DNA from: Lepus europaeus | Taxonomy: Eukaryota > Chordata > Mammalia > Lagomorpha > Leporidae | Length of the DNA: 64,000 bases | Assembly: GCF_033115175.1 (NCBI RefSeq) | Contig: NC_084844.1 | Coordinates: 76,574,531 to 76,638,530, forward strand | Direction: 5' to 3' | Part shown: positions 22,935 through 34,711 of the stretch, piece after piece | Numbering within the stretch: the stretch's first letter is position 1 | Layout of the letters: each line of letters starts with the position of its first letter | Program-made: the position numbers and the translations under genes | Notes under the pieces: generated by a model | Seen by the model: only the letters and a program-made list of their open reading frames with translations | Databases searched by the model: none | Told to the model about the DNA's origin: nothing

Positions 22935-23142
22935 GTGCAGTGGAGGTTAGCCCAAGTGCTTGGGCCCTGCACCCCATGGGAGACCATGAGAAGCACCTGG
23001 CTCCTGCCTCCGGATCAGTGCGGTACACCGGCTGCAGTGTGCCAGCCGCAGCGGCCACTGGAGGGTGAACCAATGGCAAAGGAAGACCTTTCTCTCTGTC
23101 TCTCTCTCTCATTGTCCACTCTGCCTGTCGAAAAATAAAATA
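22935..23142 (+). mobile_element. CSINE, 5'-truncated
   Basis: Begins inside the element at GTGCAGTGGAGG and ends CTCTGCCTGTC plus an A-rich tail. Confidence 0.88.
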
Positions 23143-23455
23143 AAAAATTAAAGATATCTGTGGTCATAGAATTAAATTTTTATGGCATTTATTGGGGGAA
23201 TATTCAAATTATTAGGAATATAGATAACACAATAGCAAATTTAATATACCAAAGGGAAAATCAGGACCAGGTTTAGGTTCTATTAAAGTATTTGAACTTT
23301 AAAATAGTTTAAAATTTTTGTAATAGGGTCACTTTTAGCTTACAGAGTTTTGATGAAAATTTAATTTGGAAAAGGAAATAATAAGAAAATGGTTAATCTT
23401 TCATTGTGATTTGGAGAAACTATTTTTGAAAAATTAGTAAGAAAAATACTACTCC

Positions 23456-23718
23456 TGGAGCCAGCACTGTGTGCAGCTGGTTAAACTGCTGCCTATAGTG
23501 CCAATATCCCATATTGGCACCAGTTCAAATCCCGGCTGCTCCAACTCTGATCCAGCTTCCAGCTACTATTTCCGGGAAAGATGGTGCAGTAGAAGATGCC
23601 TCAAGTGCTCAGGCCCTTGCACCCCTGTTGGAGACCCAGATGAGGTTCCTGGATCCTGGCTTTAGCATTGACCAGCCCCAGCCAATGTAGTCACTTGGAG
23701 AGTGAACCAGCATACTCT
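23456..23718 (+). mobile_element. CSINE, 3'-truncated
   Basis: Head GGAGCCAGCACTGTGTGCAG to GGAGAGTGAACCAGCA. The CT-rich tail and poly(A) are absent. Confidence 0.85.
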
Positions 23719-23979
23719 AACCAACCAGAATATAATCAGAAACTTAGAAATAGAGGAGAATAATTGGATGGCTGAAAGGCCTGTTGATTAAAGTCACAGG
23801 AAGGCTTTACCAATCAATCCTATTTTCTTCCATTTAGTCTTATTTCTCATTTCTCCCTTTATTTAAACTTTAAGAAGATGATAGTTTATGATGTCAAAAT
23901 AGACTGAAATATGCAATAAATGTAAAGTCTGAGCAAATGACAAAGGTGTATAGATTTGAGATTTCTAAAAGCTAATGTC

Positions 23980-24617
23980 CAGTAGTCTCCTCTTATTCCC
24001 TAGTACATTCTAAGACCTCAGGAGTGTTGTGTACATCAGTAGATGCATGAAACCAGAGAAAATTCATGCCTTGGCCCTCCAAACTAAGTCCTTACTATCA
24101 CATACTATGGCTTAAACTTCTGTAATTTTAGGCGCAAGGCTAAACTAGCCTGACATTCTTTTTCTCCTCTCAGAAAATCATTGATAAAAGTTTCATCCCT
24201 AATGTAGGTCAACATCAGGGTATATTTTTTTTTCTTTAATAAGTCAAACTGTTTTACCTTTTTAGTTTGCTTTTCTGTGAGATACCTGAATTACCACATC
24301 ACTATTCTTGTGCTTTGGAATCATTATTAAACAGAATAAAGCTTCCTTGAGCATAAGCATTGTGACTCCCTAACAGCCACTCTGATGACTTGAAATGGCT
24401 CCCAAGTGGCTAATGGGTGGTAGTGTGCACAGCATGGATACACTGAGTGAGACAGAGCAAAATGGCGTGAGATATCATAACGCTACTCATTACCACGTAC
24501 AGTTTATAACTCTGAAATTGTTTATTTCTGGAATTTTCCATTTAATATTTTTGGACCCTCATTGACCAGGCATAACAAGCCATAGAAAGCGAAACTGCAC
24601 ATAAGTGAGGACTACTG
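23980..24617. mobile_element. Tigger-like DNA transposon with visible terminal inverted repeats
   Basis: The left end CAGTAGTCTCCTCTTATTCC and the reverse complement of the right end CAGTAGTCCTCACTTATGTG are inverted repeats. The inner text (GGAATTTTCCATTTAATATT, AGAAAGCGAAACTGCACATA) fits Tigger-type elements of about this shape. No transposase frame remains in 638 bp, so it is non-autonomous. Confidence 0.7.
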
Positions 24618-24854
24618 TATGAGCATTAAATGGACTGGTAACAGATAGCCCTGATGGGCATATGAGAAATGCCTCTAAAATAGAAAGGAGAGGTCTACAG
24701 ACAAAACCATTATTTAATGTAGGGACACATAGCCATGTATTTTTGAACTGTACACCACATATGGGCAAAAACAACTTTTAAGTTTTGGAATGTATTGGTA
24801 CTCTGCCTGGCGCTGCAGGTGGATGAAGGGTGTTCAGCCAGTAAAGTCTATGCA

Positions 24855-24928
24855 GATCTTCCAAAATCTTAAAAATCTGAAGCACTTCTGAATCCTAACC
24901 ATTTTGGATAAGGATGTTCACCTTGTAA
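24855..24928. mobile_element. Tigger-like right-end fragment
   Basis: AAAATCTGAAGCACTTCTGA...ATTTTGGATAAGGATG matches the inverted end of the same element type as at 137-238. Confidence 0.5.
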
Positions 24929-25110
24929 TGATTTTTAGTGAGTTTTTTAGGAGGCTTAGGTGGTGATGTACATCTGCAGAAGCCTCTGTGAATTGCTTAT
25001 TCAAGTACATTAATCCCAACAAATTTGAAGTACATATTTGACCTTAAACTAAAGTTGATCACATGACCCATTTACTTTCTTTTTAACCTGTCCTTTCTTG
25101 GTTCTTTTAG

Positions 25111-25254
25111 ACAATCTGTTGCTGAGTCTGGTTATATCCACATCTGGTTCAGGGTCTTTCCAGCAATGCCACCATTGGTACCTAATAGAGCTAACACTGT
25201 TGCCACTGAAGATGGTCTTTCCTCACTTTCACATGTGTATGTGACAAGAGTTTG
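25111..25254 (+). other. Candidate exon or chance ORF inside the pseudogene intron
   Basis: A pyrimidine-rich acceptor (GGTTCTTTTAG) and a GTGAGA donor bound 144 nt that is open in one frame for about 47 codons (it contains PAMPPLVPNRANT and SSLSHVYVTRVW). It does not correspond to TBC1D5 and I do not recognise it. Confidence 0.2.
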
Positions 25255-25457
25255 GTGAGAGGAGACAGTGGCCGAGGGTGGTGGCAGTGACAGAAATACC
25301 ATGGGAAAAGGCAATGAGAGGGATGGGAAAGAAAAATAAACTATTACATACTTATCTGATAGTTCTGACTAGTGCCACTATGCATTTAGAATTATGACAT
25401 ACTGTATAAAAGCCTCTTTTCAGGAATTACTTTGATTTATTTTATGAGTTAACTTAA

Positions 25458-25600
25458 AAAAAGTTTTTTTTAATTGAATTGTATTTAGTTACACAGAAAT
25501 GCACAAATACACACACTCAGTGAGAGAGGAAAGAGGAGAGAGAGAGAGAGAGAGAGAAGAAAGAAGAGAGAGAGAGAAAGCTTAGATCCCCTAGTTGGGG

Positions 25601-25634
<34 letters not shown>

Positions 25635-25890
25635 AAGCTTAGATCCCCTAGTTGGCTCCCCAAATGCCCACAGTGGCAGTTAGGCCATCCAAACACTGGA
25701 GCTGAGAACCAATTCAGGTCCCCTCCTAGGTGGCAGGGACCCAAGTACTTGAGCTATCACCTGCTGCCTCCCAGAGTGTACATTAGCAGGAAGCTAGAAA
25801 TGGGAGTAGAACTGAGATTCAGATCAGATACTGATATGGGATGTGGGCATGTTAACTGGCTTTTTAACCACCAGGTCAAATGTCTGAACC
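25458..25890 (-). mobile_element. Old CSINE with expanded GA tract
   Basis: Inverted SINE text (CCCAAATGCCCACAG, AGGTGGCAGGGACCCAAGTA). The GA tract (25535-25632) has expanded, and AGCTTAGATCCCCTAGTTGG occurs twice (about 25580 and 25634), an internal duplication of roughly 54 bp. Confidence 0.78.
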
Positions 25891-26002
25891 TTTTTACTTT
25901 TAATGTTTGTTTTCTTTCTCCAGTTGTACTACATATGATTATGTATCATGTGTATATTTATCTTTATATTCCTTGAGACTTTACAGTTTTGCTTTAAAAC
26001 CA

Positions 26003-26047
26003 GTGTGTGTGTGTATCTGTGTGTATGTGTGTGTGTGTGTGTGTGTA
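26003..26047. repeat. (TG)n microsatellite
   Basis: About 45 bp of TG with two interruptions. Confidence 0.95.
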
Positions 26048-26419
26048 TTATCATTGTTAAAACATTTTGAGCTTCACTGTCCAATATGGGAACCATTAGC
26101 CATATAAATTTTGACTTAAATTAGTTAAAATTAAATATGTAATTCTTCAACTGCATTAGCCATATTTCAACTTCTTAATTACTATGTGTGATGAGTGGTT
26201 ACCATTTTGGACAGTTAGTTATGGAACATTTCTGTGTTCTCAGAAAATTTTGTCGGATAGTGGTGGTGTAGAACTTGTGCAGTGAATGATGTATTCACTT
26301 AAAATGTAACTTATTTTCATCTTTAAAAAGAAAATATTTAACAGAAACATCTATTTCTATTTTTATAATATTCCATAAGTCCATCTAGTGTTGGAAAACA
26401 TGCTTTAAGAGATAAGATG

Positions 26420-26746
26420 GAGACCAGCATCATCGCGCAATGGGTTAAGCCACCACCTTTGACAGCAGCACCCTGTACAAGGGCAGGTTTCAGTCCCAGA
26501 TGCTCTGCTTCCGATCCAGCTCCCTGCTAATGCCTGAAGAAAAAGCAGTGCAAGATGGCCCAAGTACTTGGGCCCCTGCCACATATGTGGGAGAATGGAT
26601 GGATTTCCAAGCTCCTGGTTTTGGCCTTGCTCAGCCCTGGGTATTGGGGCCATTTAGGAGGTGAGCTGGTGGAAAGAGGATCTCTCTCTATCTCCCTCCT
26701 GTCTGTGATTCTACCTTTCAAATAAATAAATCCTTTTTTTAAAAAA
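26420..26746 (+). mobile_element. CSINE
   Basis: Contains GATGGCCCAAGTACTTGGGC and ends AAATAAATAAATCC plus A-rich tail. Flanked by AGAGATAAGATGG / AGAGATAAAATGA. Confidence 0.9.
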
Positions 26747-26800
26747 AGAGATAAAATGACCTTTTAATTAGGACTTGGGGATTTTACTAAATAAATGCCT

Positions 26801-27142
26801 TTTTTTTTTTTTTGACAGGCAGAGTGGACAGTGAGAGAGAGAGACAGAGAGAAAGGTCTTCCTTTTGCCGTTGGTTCACCCTCCAATGGCCACCATGGCC
26901 AGTGCACTGCAGCTGGCACACCATGCTGATCCGATGGCAGGAGCCAGGTGCTTCTCCTGGTCTCCCATGGGGTGCAGGGCCCACATACTTGGGCTATCCT
27001 CCACTGCACACCCTGGCCACAGCAGAGAGATGGCCTGGAAGAGGGGCAACCGAGACAGAATCCAGCACCCCAACCGGGACTAGAACCCAGTGTGCCGGCA
27101 CCGCTAGGTGGAGGATTAGCCTATTGAGCCATGGCGCTGGCC
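26801..27142 (-). mobile_element. CSINE, full length
   Basis: Poly(T)-GACAGGCAGAGTGG to GCCATGGCGCTGGCC. Flanked by ATAAATGCCTTTTTT / ATAAATGCCTATTTT. Confidence 0.93.
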
Positions 27143-27404
27143 ATAAATGCCTATTTTTAAATTGTTGGAAAATAATTTGTTCTTGACTGTATAAGTATTT
27201 CCTTTTCTGTACTGCTTACATTACAAACTGTGTGGCCAATTCTTTACCTTGTTATAGAAAGTCAGACATCAAGCTTATGTCAGTTATCCTACATACCAAC
27301 ATAAATGAGGTAGGATGGCAGTAAGAAGAGCGTTGGGGAGATATGCAGAGAAACGTCTCAAGGAAGGGCATTCTTCCTTATGTATTAATGATATCAGAAA
27401 GGCC

Positions 27405-27735
27405 TTTAGGGGCAAGTATTTGGCCTATCGGTTAAGATGCCTACATCTCACATTGGAGTACCTAGATTTGATCCCTAGCTCCAGTTCCCGATTTCAGCTT
27501 CTAGCGAAGGTGGACCCTGGAATACAATGGTGATGCCCAAAGTACTTGAGTCCCTACCACCCATATTGGAGCTGTGGATTGAATTCCTGGCTACCATCTT
27601 TGGGCTGGTCCAGGCCTGGCTGTGCAGGCATGTGGGGAATGGGCCAGTGGATGGGACATCTCTTTTTCTATCTCTGTTTCACTCTATATCTCTCTGTCTC
27701 TCAAGTAAATCAAGAAAAAAATCAAAAGAAATCAC
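27405..27735 (+). mobile_element. CSINE, old
   Basis: Degraded head (GGCAAGTATTTGGCCTATCG), body with GATGCCCAAAGTACTTGAG, and a CT-rich end merging into an A-rich tail. Confidence 0.78.
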
Positions 27736-27739
27736 AGTA

Positions 27740-28345
27740 GACCACAGAATAGAAAATTTATTCACTTCAGATAATTTCACAGAGATTTCCTGGTACAGTA
27801 TCCTTTCCTCACCTCATTCCTAAATGTTGATCCTGTTTTAAAAAAATAACATAATGACATGTTATATATTACAGTTTTATGAAATTAAAAAATGAGGTAA
27901 AAACATTCCATAAAGTTAAACTTATGCACATTTTCTTGATTGCTTTTATGAAAGAATAATTGAATTTCCCTACTTTAATGTGACTTTAGAGACTGCTAAA
28001 TTTTAGTTTTGAAGGAAAAATATATGTTTTTGTACAAAATCAGGCATTATATCTGACAGTCCACAAGGTTTTTTTAAATTCAGTTCTTTATGTCCTTGTG
28101 GATATTGAGGTGGAATCTCAGGATTTCTCAGTTCAAACCTTAACCTAAAATCATCGTAACTTTAGCAGTCAGTCCCTCATGCAGGGAAGTGTTCTTTGCT
28201 TTTGTTTCAGTGGGGCCTCATATGGGAACATGTTTCATCTAGACATATGAAGATATTTGTATTAGGCAGATGATAATTGTGCATTCTGTCTTTATATGCA
28301 TTTAAAATGTGTCAGTGATGTGCCCTGATGTTTCATTATGGAGGG
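27740..28345. other. No recognised feature
   Basis: AT-rich intronic DNA. Confidence 0.4.
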
Positions 28346-28351
28346 AAAAAA

Positions 28352-28486
28352 GCACTCCCAGGCCACAGCAGAGAGCCGGACTGGAAGAGGAGCAACCAGG
28401 ACAGAATCTGGCGCCCGGACCGGGACTAGAACCTGGTGTGCCGGTGCCACAGGCGGAGGATTAGCCTACTGAGCCACGGCGCTGGG
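28352..28486 (-). mobile_element. CSINE, 3' half missing
   Basis: Runs from CACTCCCAGGCCACAGCAG to GAGCCACGGCGCTGGG. The tail half is absent. It lies about 20 bp upstream of the NACC1 retrocopy. Confidence 0.85.
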
Positions 28487-28555
28487 TGTACATCATTTTT
28501 TAAAACAATTAAATGTAACAGTGAGTGGCCGCCGCAATTGCCACTGCTGCTGAGG

Positions 28556-28612
28556 CGGAGGCCATGGAGGCCATGGAGGCCATGGAGGCCATGGAGGCCA
28601 TGGAGGTGGAGG
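28556..28612 (+). repeat. GGAGGCCAT 9-bp tandem repeat
   Basis: About five near-perfect copies of GAGGCCATG in the leader of the NACC1 retrocopy. They create five extra in-frame or out-of-frame ATGs. Confidence 0.92.
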
Positions 28613-30104
28613 CCGAGGCCCCTGCGCAGGGGGCATGCCCAGGGCTCAGGCCAGGCCTCAGTTGCCACGGTGCAGCCCCACCATGGAGCAGAGCCTGCAG
28701 ATGGAGATCCCCATCTTCGGCCACGGCATCTTGGAGCGCCTCAGCGAACAGCGGCTGCAGGGCTGCCCTGTGACGTGTCGGTGGTGGTCAGTGGTCAGGC
28801 CGCGCTGGCCGCCTGCAGCTCCTACTCCTATTCAACAGCAGCCGCAGCGCCGTGGTGGACCTGCCGGCGGCCATGCAGCCACTGTCGTTCCAGCAGACCC
28901 TGAGCTGCTACACGGGCCGCTGAGCACGGACGTGGGGGGCCAGTTCCTGCTCATGGACACAGCTGGCTTCCTGCAGATCCAGGAAATCCTGGAGAAAGGG
29001 GCCAAGTTCTTCCTGAAGGTGAGCTCCTGGAGTGGCATCTCCCAGGGCCTGCACGCCGAGGGGCGCCCTAGTCCGAGCCGCAGAGCCCTGTGGTGCAGAC
29101 TTCCAGCTGGCCGGCCTGCAGCTCGCCGCTGCCCCTCGTGTCGTGGGTCAGGACGGAGCAGCAGGAGTCGGACTCAGTGCAGTGCATGCCTGAGGCCAAA
29201 CGACTGTGGGACGGTGGCCCCAAGGAGGCCGGGGGCTGCGGCGGCAGTGGTGGTAGCCGCAAGATGGCCAAGTTCTCCGTGCTGGACCTGGCGGCCAACA
29301 GGCAGCCCCCACAGCAGGCCCCCACCAGGGTGGCCTTGGCCATGGGGGTGGGGCAGGGCAGCCAGCCAGCGGGGTGGTGGCAGCAGCTGCGGGCGTGGGG
29401 AGCGGGCCCAGCATGTCAGAGCGCAGGAGCCCGGGCACCTGGAGCGCCTACACCAGCGACAGCCCAGCTTCTACCACAAGGAGGAGGACGTGGGGGAGGA
29501 AGGCTAGGACGAGCAGTGCCGGCAGATCTGCAACAGGTACACCGTGCACAGCGCGATGAATGTGGGCCCGACAGCTGAGAAGGTTGAGGCCCTCCCGGAA
29601 CCTACAGTCGGATCCGGGTGTGGCAAGATTGGCGTCGCTCCCGGCCCAGCTCATCGACCAGATCGGCACCCGTCGTCATCCCAAGCTCCGGGACGAGGTG
29701 GCAGGCGCCAAGGTGTGCATCAGAGGGCGCAGCTCAGGAACCCGGCACCAGGTCTGGCCGTGGTCGCTCATCGCCGCCTCCTTTGACCTGAACGCACTGG
29801 CTCACAGCTGTGGCACCAGAAACCGCTGGACAGCCGCGCTCTCCACGCTGTCCAGTACCACTGCCGGAACTTCAAGGAGAGCGAGAGGAACACCATCGCG
29901 GCCGGCGTGTGCCCCAACGCATGCCGGATTGTGCGCCAGAGCTGGATGCCCAAGCTAAAGCTGCTCACCTGAGGGTGACCCTACACCACCTGCATCAGGG
30001 ACTCAGGCAAGATGGAGCTGGAGGTGACAGGCAGGGAGTATGGCTTCCAGCTGGCCAGCTATGGGGCAAGGCGGCCCCTCCGCAGAGGCCCTGCAGTAAC
30101 TGTG

Positions 30105-30600
30105 CCCCCATACCCCACCCAGGAGGGCCATCACACTCCCCCCACCTCACCCAGGGGGGCCGTCACACTCCCCCACCCCACCCGGGAGGGCTGTCACACT
30201 CCAACCACGCCACCCCCATGTCCTGTCACACTCCCCCCACCTGGGGGCCCATCACACTCCAACCATGCCACCCCCATGTCCTGTCACATTCCCCCCACCT
30301 GGGGGGGCCGTCACACTCCCCCACTCCACCCTTCTGTCTTGTCACACTCCCCCACCCCACCCAGGGGGGGCATCACACTCCCCCCACCCCACCCAGGGGG
30401 CCATCACACTCCCCCACCCCACCCAGGGGGCCATCACACTCCCCCACCCCACCAGGGGGGCTGTCACACACCTGACCCCACCCGGGAGGGCTGTCACACT
30501 CCCCCACTCCAACCGGGAGGGCCGTCACACTCCCCCACTCAACCCGGGGGGGGGCTGTCACACTCCCCCCACCCCCATGTCCTGTCACACACACCTTGGT
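30105..30600 (+). repeat. Minisatellite in the NACC1 retrocopy 3'UTR
   Basis: Starts within 10 bp of the stop codon. About 16 units, mostly 29-32 bp, share GTCACACTCCCCCACC followed by a G-rich joint. Two variant units contain ATGCCACCCCCATGTCCT. Frames on both strands here are low-complexity artefacts of the repeat. Confidence 0.93.
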
Positions 30601-32839
30601 CAGCAGCTACTGTCTGTCCCTCCCCAGGCCCCGCGGGGGGGGCACTGCATGTTCCTGGGCCCCCCTCCCCTGTCCCAGCTCCTTCCCCATTGTGAGAGGC
30701 CAGGAGGAGTCAGCAAGGGTGGGCAGGTGGGTGGGGGGCAGGCCCGGGTTTCCTTCTTCCACACACAGTTCCCCCCTTCCCTCACCCCAAGCGTTGTGCC
30801 CCCTCACTCACTAATTCGGGCACAGGGCAGGGGCCTGCCTGGCGGAAGTCCTTCTTCAGACTCCGCTGGGACTCAAGGGGGGCTCTCAGGACCCCTCCCC
30901 ATCCCCCAGTGCTTCCAGGCCTCCAAAAACCGCCTCCCTGCCTCTTTCTCAGTCCCTGTGCCTGGGGGCTGGGGGTGGCAGCCCAGCACCCTGCTCTTAC
31001 CCCTCCATCTAGCCTGTTTGCCCCTCCCCCATCACCTGGAGCCCAAGGGAGGGAGATCCTCAGCCAAGGAGGCTCTTGGGGCGCCCACCTCAGGCTAGCG
31101 GAATGTGTGTGTGAGTGTGTGTATGTCTCTGTGTGCGCATGTCCATGCAAATTGAATGAAGGTAAAGAGGCAGAATTGGACCAGGGTGGGCATGGGGGGA
31201 GTAGGCTGGGAGGGGCGAGGTTGCTGCCCTGCCCTCCACTCCCCGCCCCTGCCCTGCTGCCACCCCACCCCTGGACAGGGCCCCCAGCCCCTACCTGTGT
31301 ACATGACTTTTTAAAACATTTTTTAGCGACTGAAATATTGAAGTGTAAGATTTTCTTTTATTTTTCAAACCACCAGGACTGGGTCTGACCCCACCCCCCC
31401 ATCTCCAGGTCCCCGGTGGGGGTGGGACGCAAGTGGAAGGCAGGATACTGGGGGGGCATGTACTGGGCAGGCAGGCAGAGTGCGTGTGGAGTGTGCCTGC
31501 GTGTTCCTGACACGGGTCCCATGGGTCAGACCCTCTCCCCTCCCTCCCTCAACTCCCCCCCCCCACTGCTGTAGTTCAAGGAAGGTCCTGGCCTTGGCTG
31601 GTTGGGTGAGCCTGGTTACCCCAGGGGCAGAGCAGGGTCCACTTGGGCCGCTGGCAAAGTTTTTTCTCTCACCATTCCTCTCCTTCTCCTCGCTCAGGGC
31701 AAGTGTGTGTACGTGAGTGTGCATAAGTGGGTGTGTGTACACGAGTGTGTGTAAGCAGGTGTTTGTACCTGCACATGCGCACACAGAGTGTTCTCCCCGC
31801 CCCCATTACCCGGCCTTTCTGCCCCCTGCCTCTGACTTCTGTGTGCCCCTTGTACCCAAAGATCTTGCTTTCCAGAGGAGGCTTTTTAGGGGAGGTTCTG
31901 GTGGGGGGGCTGGAGGGGGTCGCCCCTCACTGGACCCTTCCAACAGCGTGCCGCCAGCCTGCTTTGGAGGGAGTCATGGCGCTCTTTTCTCTTAGCCCGG
32001 CCCGCGCCTTAGCCCCCAGCCAACCCGAGGGTGTTTGTGGTGGGGGGTAGTCGGCACCCCCTGCTAAAGCGCAAACATCTTAGTTCACGCCACCCCCACC
32101 CCAGCGCCGACCCCAAAGCACAATATCCTGGTGACACTTAGCAAGCAGCTGGGGCCAGGGACAGGCAGGGGGCTCCAGCCAGACCCTCAGAAGACAGTGG
32201 GCATGCCCAGGTGGCCCAGGCCTCACAGGCCTGAGCAGGGGGGACTGGCTCTCTGGAGCCAGGGTCTCCTCCCTCTCCACCTTTTCCCACGGTGGGGGCA
32301 CTCCGCTGTACCCGGGCCAGGTGGCAGAGCCCAGTGGTCTTCAGGGATCCCGGGAGGTGGCCCCTGGCTCCTGGGACTGAGGGGGGACTACCCACCAGGA
32401 GAGCCAAAGACAGGGCTGTGCCTTAGCCCAGGGGCCCCTGGGCGGCCAGCTGCTGTCCCTCCTTGCCCTGCCCTGCACCCCATGGTTGCTCACCCTGGGC
32501 AGCCAGGAAGGAATGCAAACAGGGGAGAATCATCCACGGACATTAAAAAAAAAATTGAAAGAAAAAATAAAAAAGACTGTAGGGTTTTCCCCTACCTGCG
32601 CTCCCTTTCCTCCCCCGGCCACCCACACCCGGGCCCCCAAGCCCCTTTTCACGCAGGGCCAATCGCCCCGACACCTGGCCCCACGTGAAATGCCAAGGCC
32701 CTCCCTTCTCGCCCCCTCCTCGGGCCTGGAGGTGAGATTGCACATGAACTTCTGTAAACGAGGAGCGTCGTCGGGAAATGTGAACCCCAGAGTGTCCGTG
32801 ATAGAATAAACTAAACGCCTTTGTAAGAGAAAAAAATTC

Positions 32840-33850
32840 AAGTCTCATGACAATTTATGTTCATATCTTTGGAAAATATGACATTAATATGATTAGAAAT
32901 AGATATTCCTCTGTAATCAGCTACATGTACTTACTATTTATATGTATTCATTGCATAGTCTAGTGCATTTCCATGTCAGAGAAAACTATTGCGGGACATG
33001 GCGCTATCTAAGCAGGAATTCTCGCTGCTGTTAAAGTTTGATTCCCTGAGAAATCATGATGACATTCATGGCCGTTGTTATTAGTCAGGCACAGTGTTCC
33101 TTTCTGAGGACAGGGATAGGTGCAGAGTCCTCTCAACACAGTGGCTCACGACAGCCTCTGGTCCATTAACCTCAGTGTAGTGATGAAACCTAGATAGGGT
33201 GCCTCTCCCAACTTGGGTGCTGATTGTTTTCAGGGATCCAGTGCCTGCAAGGTAGATTAGTTACCACTAGATGGCAGTCCAACCTTTAAAAGGAATCCTT
33301 CAATGCCCATGCCTCTAAACTAGTCCATTCAAGGCTTTTGTATGCCTAAGTGACCCAGGTTATGAACCCTCACAACAGCTGTTGTTAACCTACCTTCTGA
33401 TTGCAACTGGTGAAAACTCATCTCCATGTCCTCAATTGTGGTACTCAAAAATGAAAAATTTGGGGAAGAAACCACAGATTTCAACCTTGCCTTGTTGCTA
33501 GAAGCAATTTTGCCCATAATATCTGGAGTATCATGTGTCCTTTTAGTGTCTCTTGTCTTCCATCTTATTCCAGGGAGGTGTGTTTGCTAATTCTCATTCC
33601 TTTTTTCTCTCCACCAGTTATTTAGTTTTCTTCTGAACCTTAGATTCCTCATTTGGAAAGGAAGATTAAAAACACTCGCTCAGAGGGTTATTGTAGAGGG
33701 TAGAGGTGAATTATGGAAAATATTTTTTCATAAACAGGTTTTTTGGCATTTTAATGACATCATTGTTAGAGTTTTGCTATTTATTTGTGCTCTCTCTCTC
33801 TCTTCTTCCCTCCCTCCCACCCACACACTCCTTCTCTCCACATACCTCTA
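32840..33850. other. Unique intronic DNA with a MIR trace
   Basis: A MIR-like segment lies at about 33610-33710 (CCTCATTTGGAAAGGAAG, AGAGGGTTATTGTAGAGGGT). Nothing else recognised. Confidence 0.45.
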
Positions 33851-33856
33851 TTGTGA

Positions 33857-34313
33857 GTATTCAAAAAATTCATGAAAAATGTGTCTTAAGAAAGAACTAT
33901 GCATGAATTTTGAAATGTTTGCACTGAAATAAACTTGTCCTTTTAAAACAAAAAAATTATTTATTTATTTACTTTATTTACTTATTTGAAAAAGTTGTAG
34001 AGAGAGAGAATCTTCCATCTGCTGGTTCACTTCCCAGATGACTGCAATGTCCATTTTTGGGCCAGGCTGTAACCAAGAGCCAGGAGCTTCTTCCTGGTCT
34101 CCCACATGGCTACGGGGGCCCAAATACTTGGGCCATCCTCCGCTGCTTCCCCAAGCACGTTGGCAGGGATCTGGATTGGAAGTGGAGCAACCAGGACATG
34201 AACCAGCTCTCATAGGGGATGCCTGTGTCACAGGTGCCAGCTTTACCTGCTACGCCACACTGGTCCCTAAATTTGTCTTTTAATACTATTTTCCGTGAAC
34301 TTTTTGAAGTACT
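33857..34313. mobile_element. Palindromic MITE split by a CSINE
   Basis: The left end AGTATTCAAAAAATTCATG and the reverse complement of the right end AGTACTTCAAAAAGTTCACG are inverted repeats of the same type as at 8557-8672. The interior AACTATGCATGAATTTTGA is also family-specific. Removing the SINE leaves an element of about 110 bp. Confidence 0.65.
33950..34266 (-). mobile_element. CSINE inserted in MITE
   Basis: Inverted SINE from TTATTTATTTACTTTATT to GCCACACTGGTCCC. Flanked by AACTTGTCCTTTTAAA / AATTTGTCTTTTAATA, duplicated MITE sequence. Confidence 0.9.
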
Positions 34314-34711
34314 CTTATATATATGTTTTTATATGAAACAAAATTTAGCAATATCTTTTTATTTTGTTAATGAACTGAAAAATTCCACAGCTCTCTCCTT
34401 GATATTCCCCATTTTTTCACATGTGTTACTGAAGTTCAGGAGAAGGCCCACTATTCATTTTGTGATGTAAGAAGCTTTCATTTGGGCCTAGCTCCCCAGA
34501 AGTGCTAAACCTTTCAGCATTTTTCTTTCCGGGGTTCTCGTAACCTCTAATCGCTTGGTGCTAGTATTTCAGTTCCACAGGTGCTGCAATTATTTTATAG
34601 CCTCAGTTTTAATTTTGAAGTATGAAACCATTTTTCCCTCCTCTATACCTACCAGAGTGCTTTGTATCAATCAAATTTGCACATCCATTGTTCCACTCCC
34701 TTCACTTCTTC

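Larger units (their letters stand above)
28505..32836 (+). pseudogene. NACC1: NACC1 processed pseudogene with full 3'UTR
   Basis: NACC1 is a nuclear BTB/POZ plus BEN-domain transcriptional corepressor. Intron-free matches run in order: start MEQSLQMEIP at 28683, the BTB region in fragments (QFLLMDTAGFLQIQEI, FFLKVSS), the linker ([28 protein letters not shown]), the BEN region ([31 protein letters not shown]) and the C-terminal end with TAA at 30097-30099. The coding part is about 1.42 kb against about 1.58 kb in the parent, with numerous frameshifts and a deletion early in the BTB domain. A GC-rich 3'UTR of about 2.7 kb follows, ending with AATAAA at 32805 and a short A tail near 32829. It lies inside the TBC1D5 pseudogene intron in the same orientation. 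No clear target-site duplication was found. Confidence 0.93.

Noticed and set aside
30105-30600. CRISPR-like array
   Set aside because: The units are contiguous imperfect tandem repeats without unique spacers, in mammalian DNA.
30012-31098. Histidine/threonine/proline-rich ORFs up to 277 codons
   Set aside because: They translate the minisatellite and the 3'UTR of the NACC1 retrocopy.
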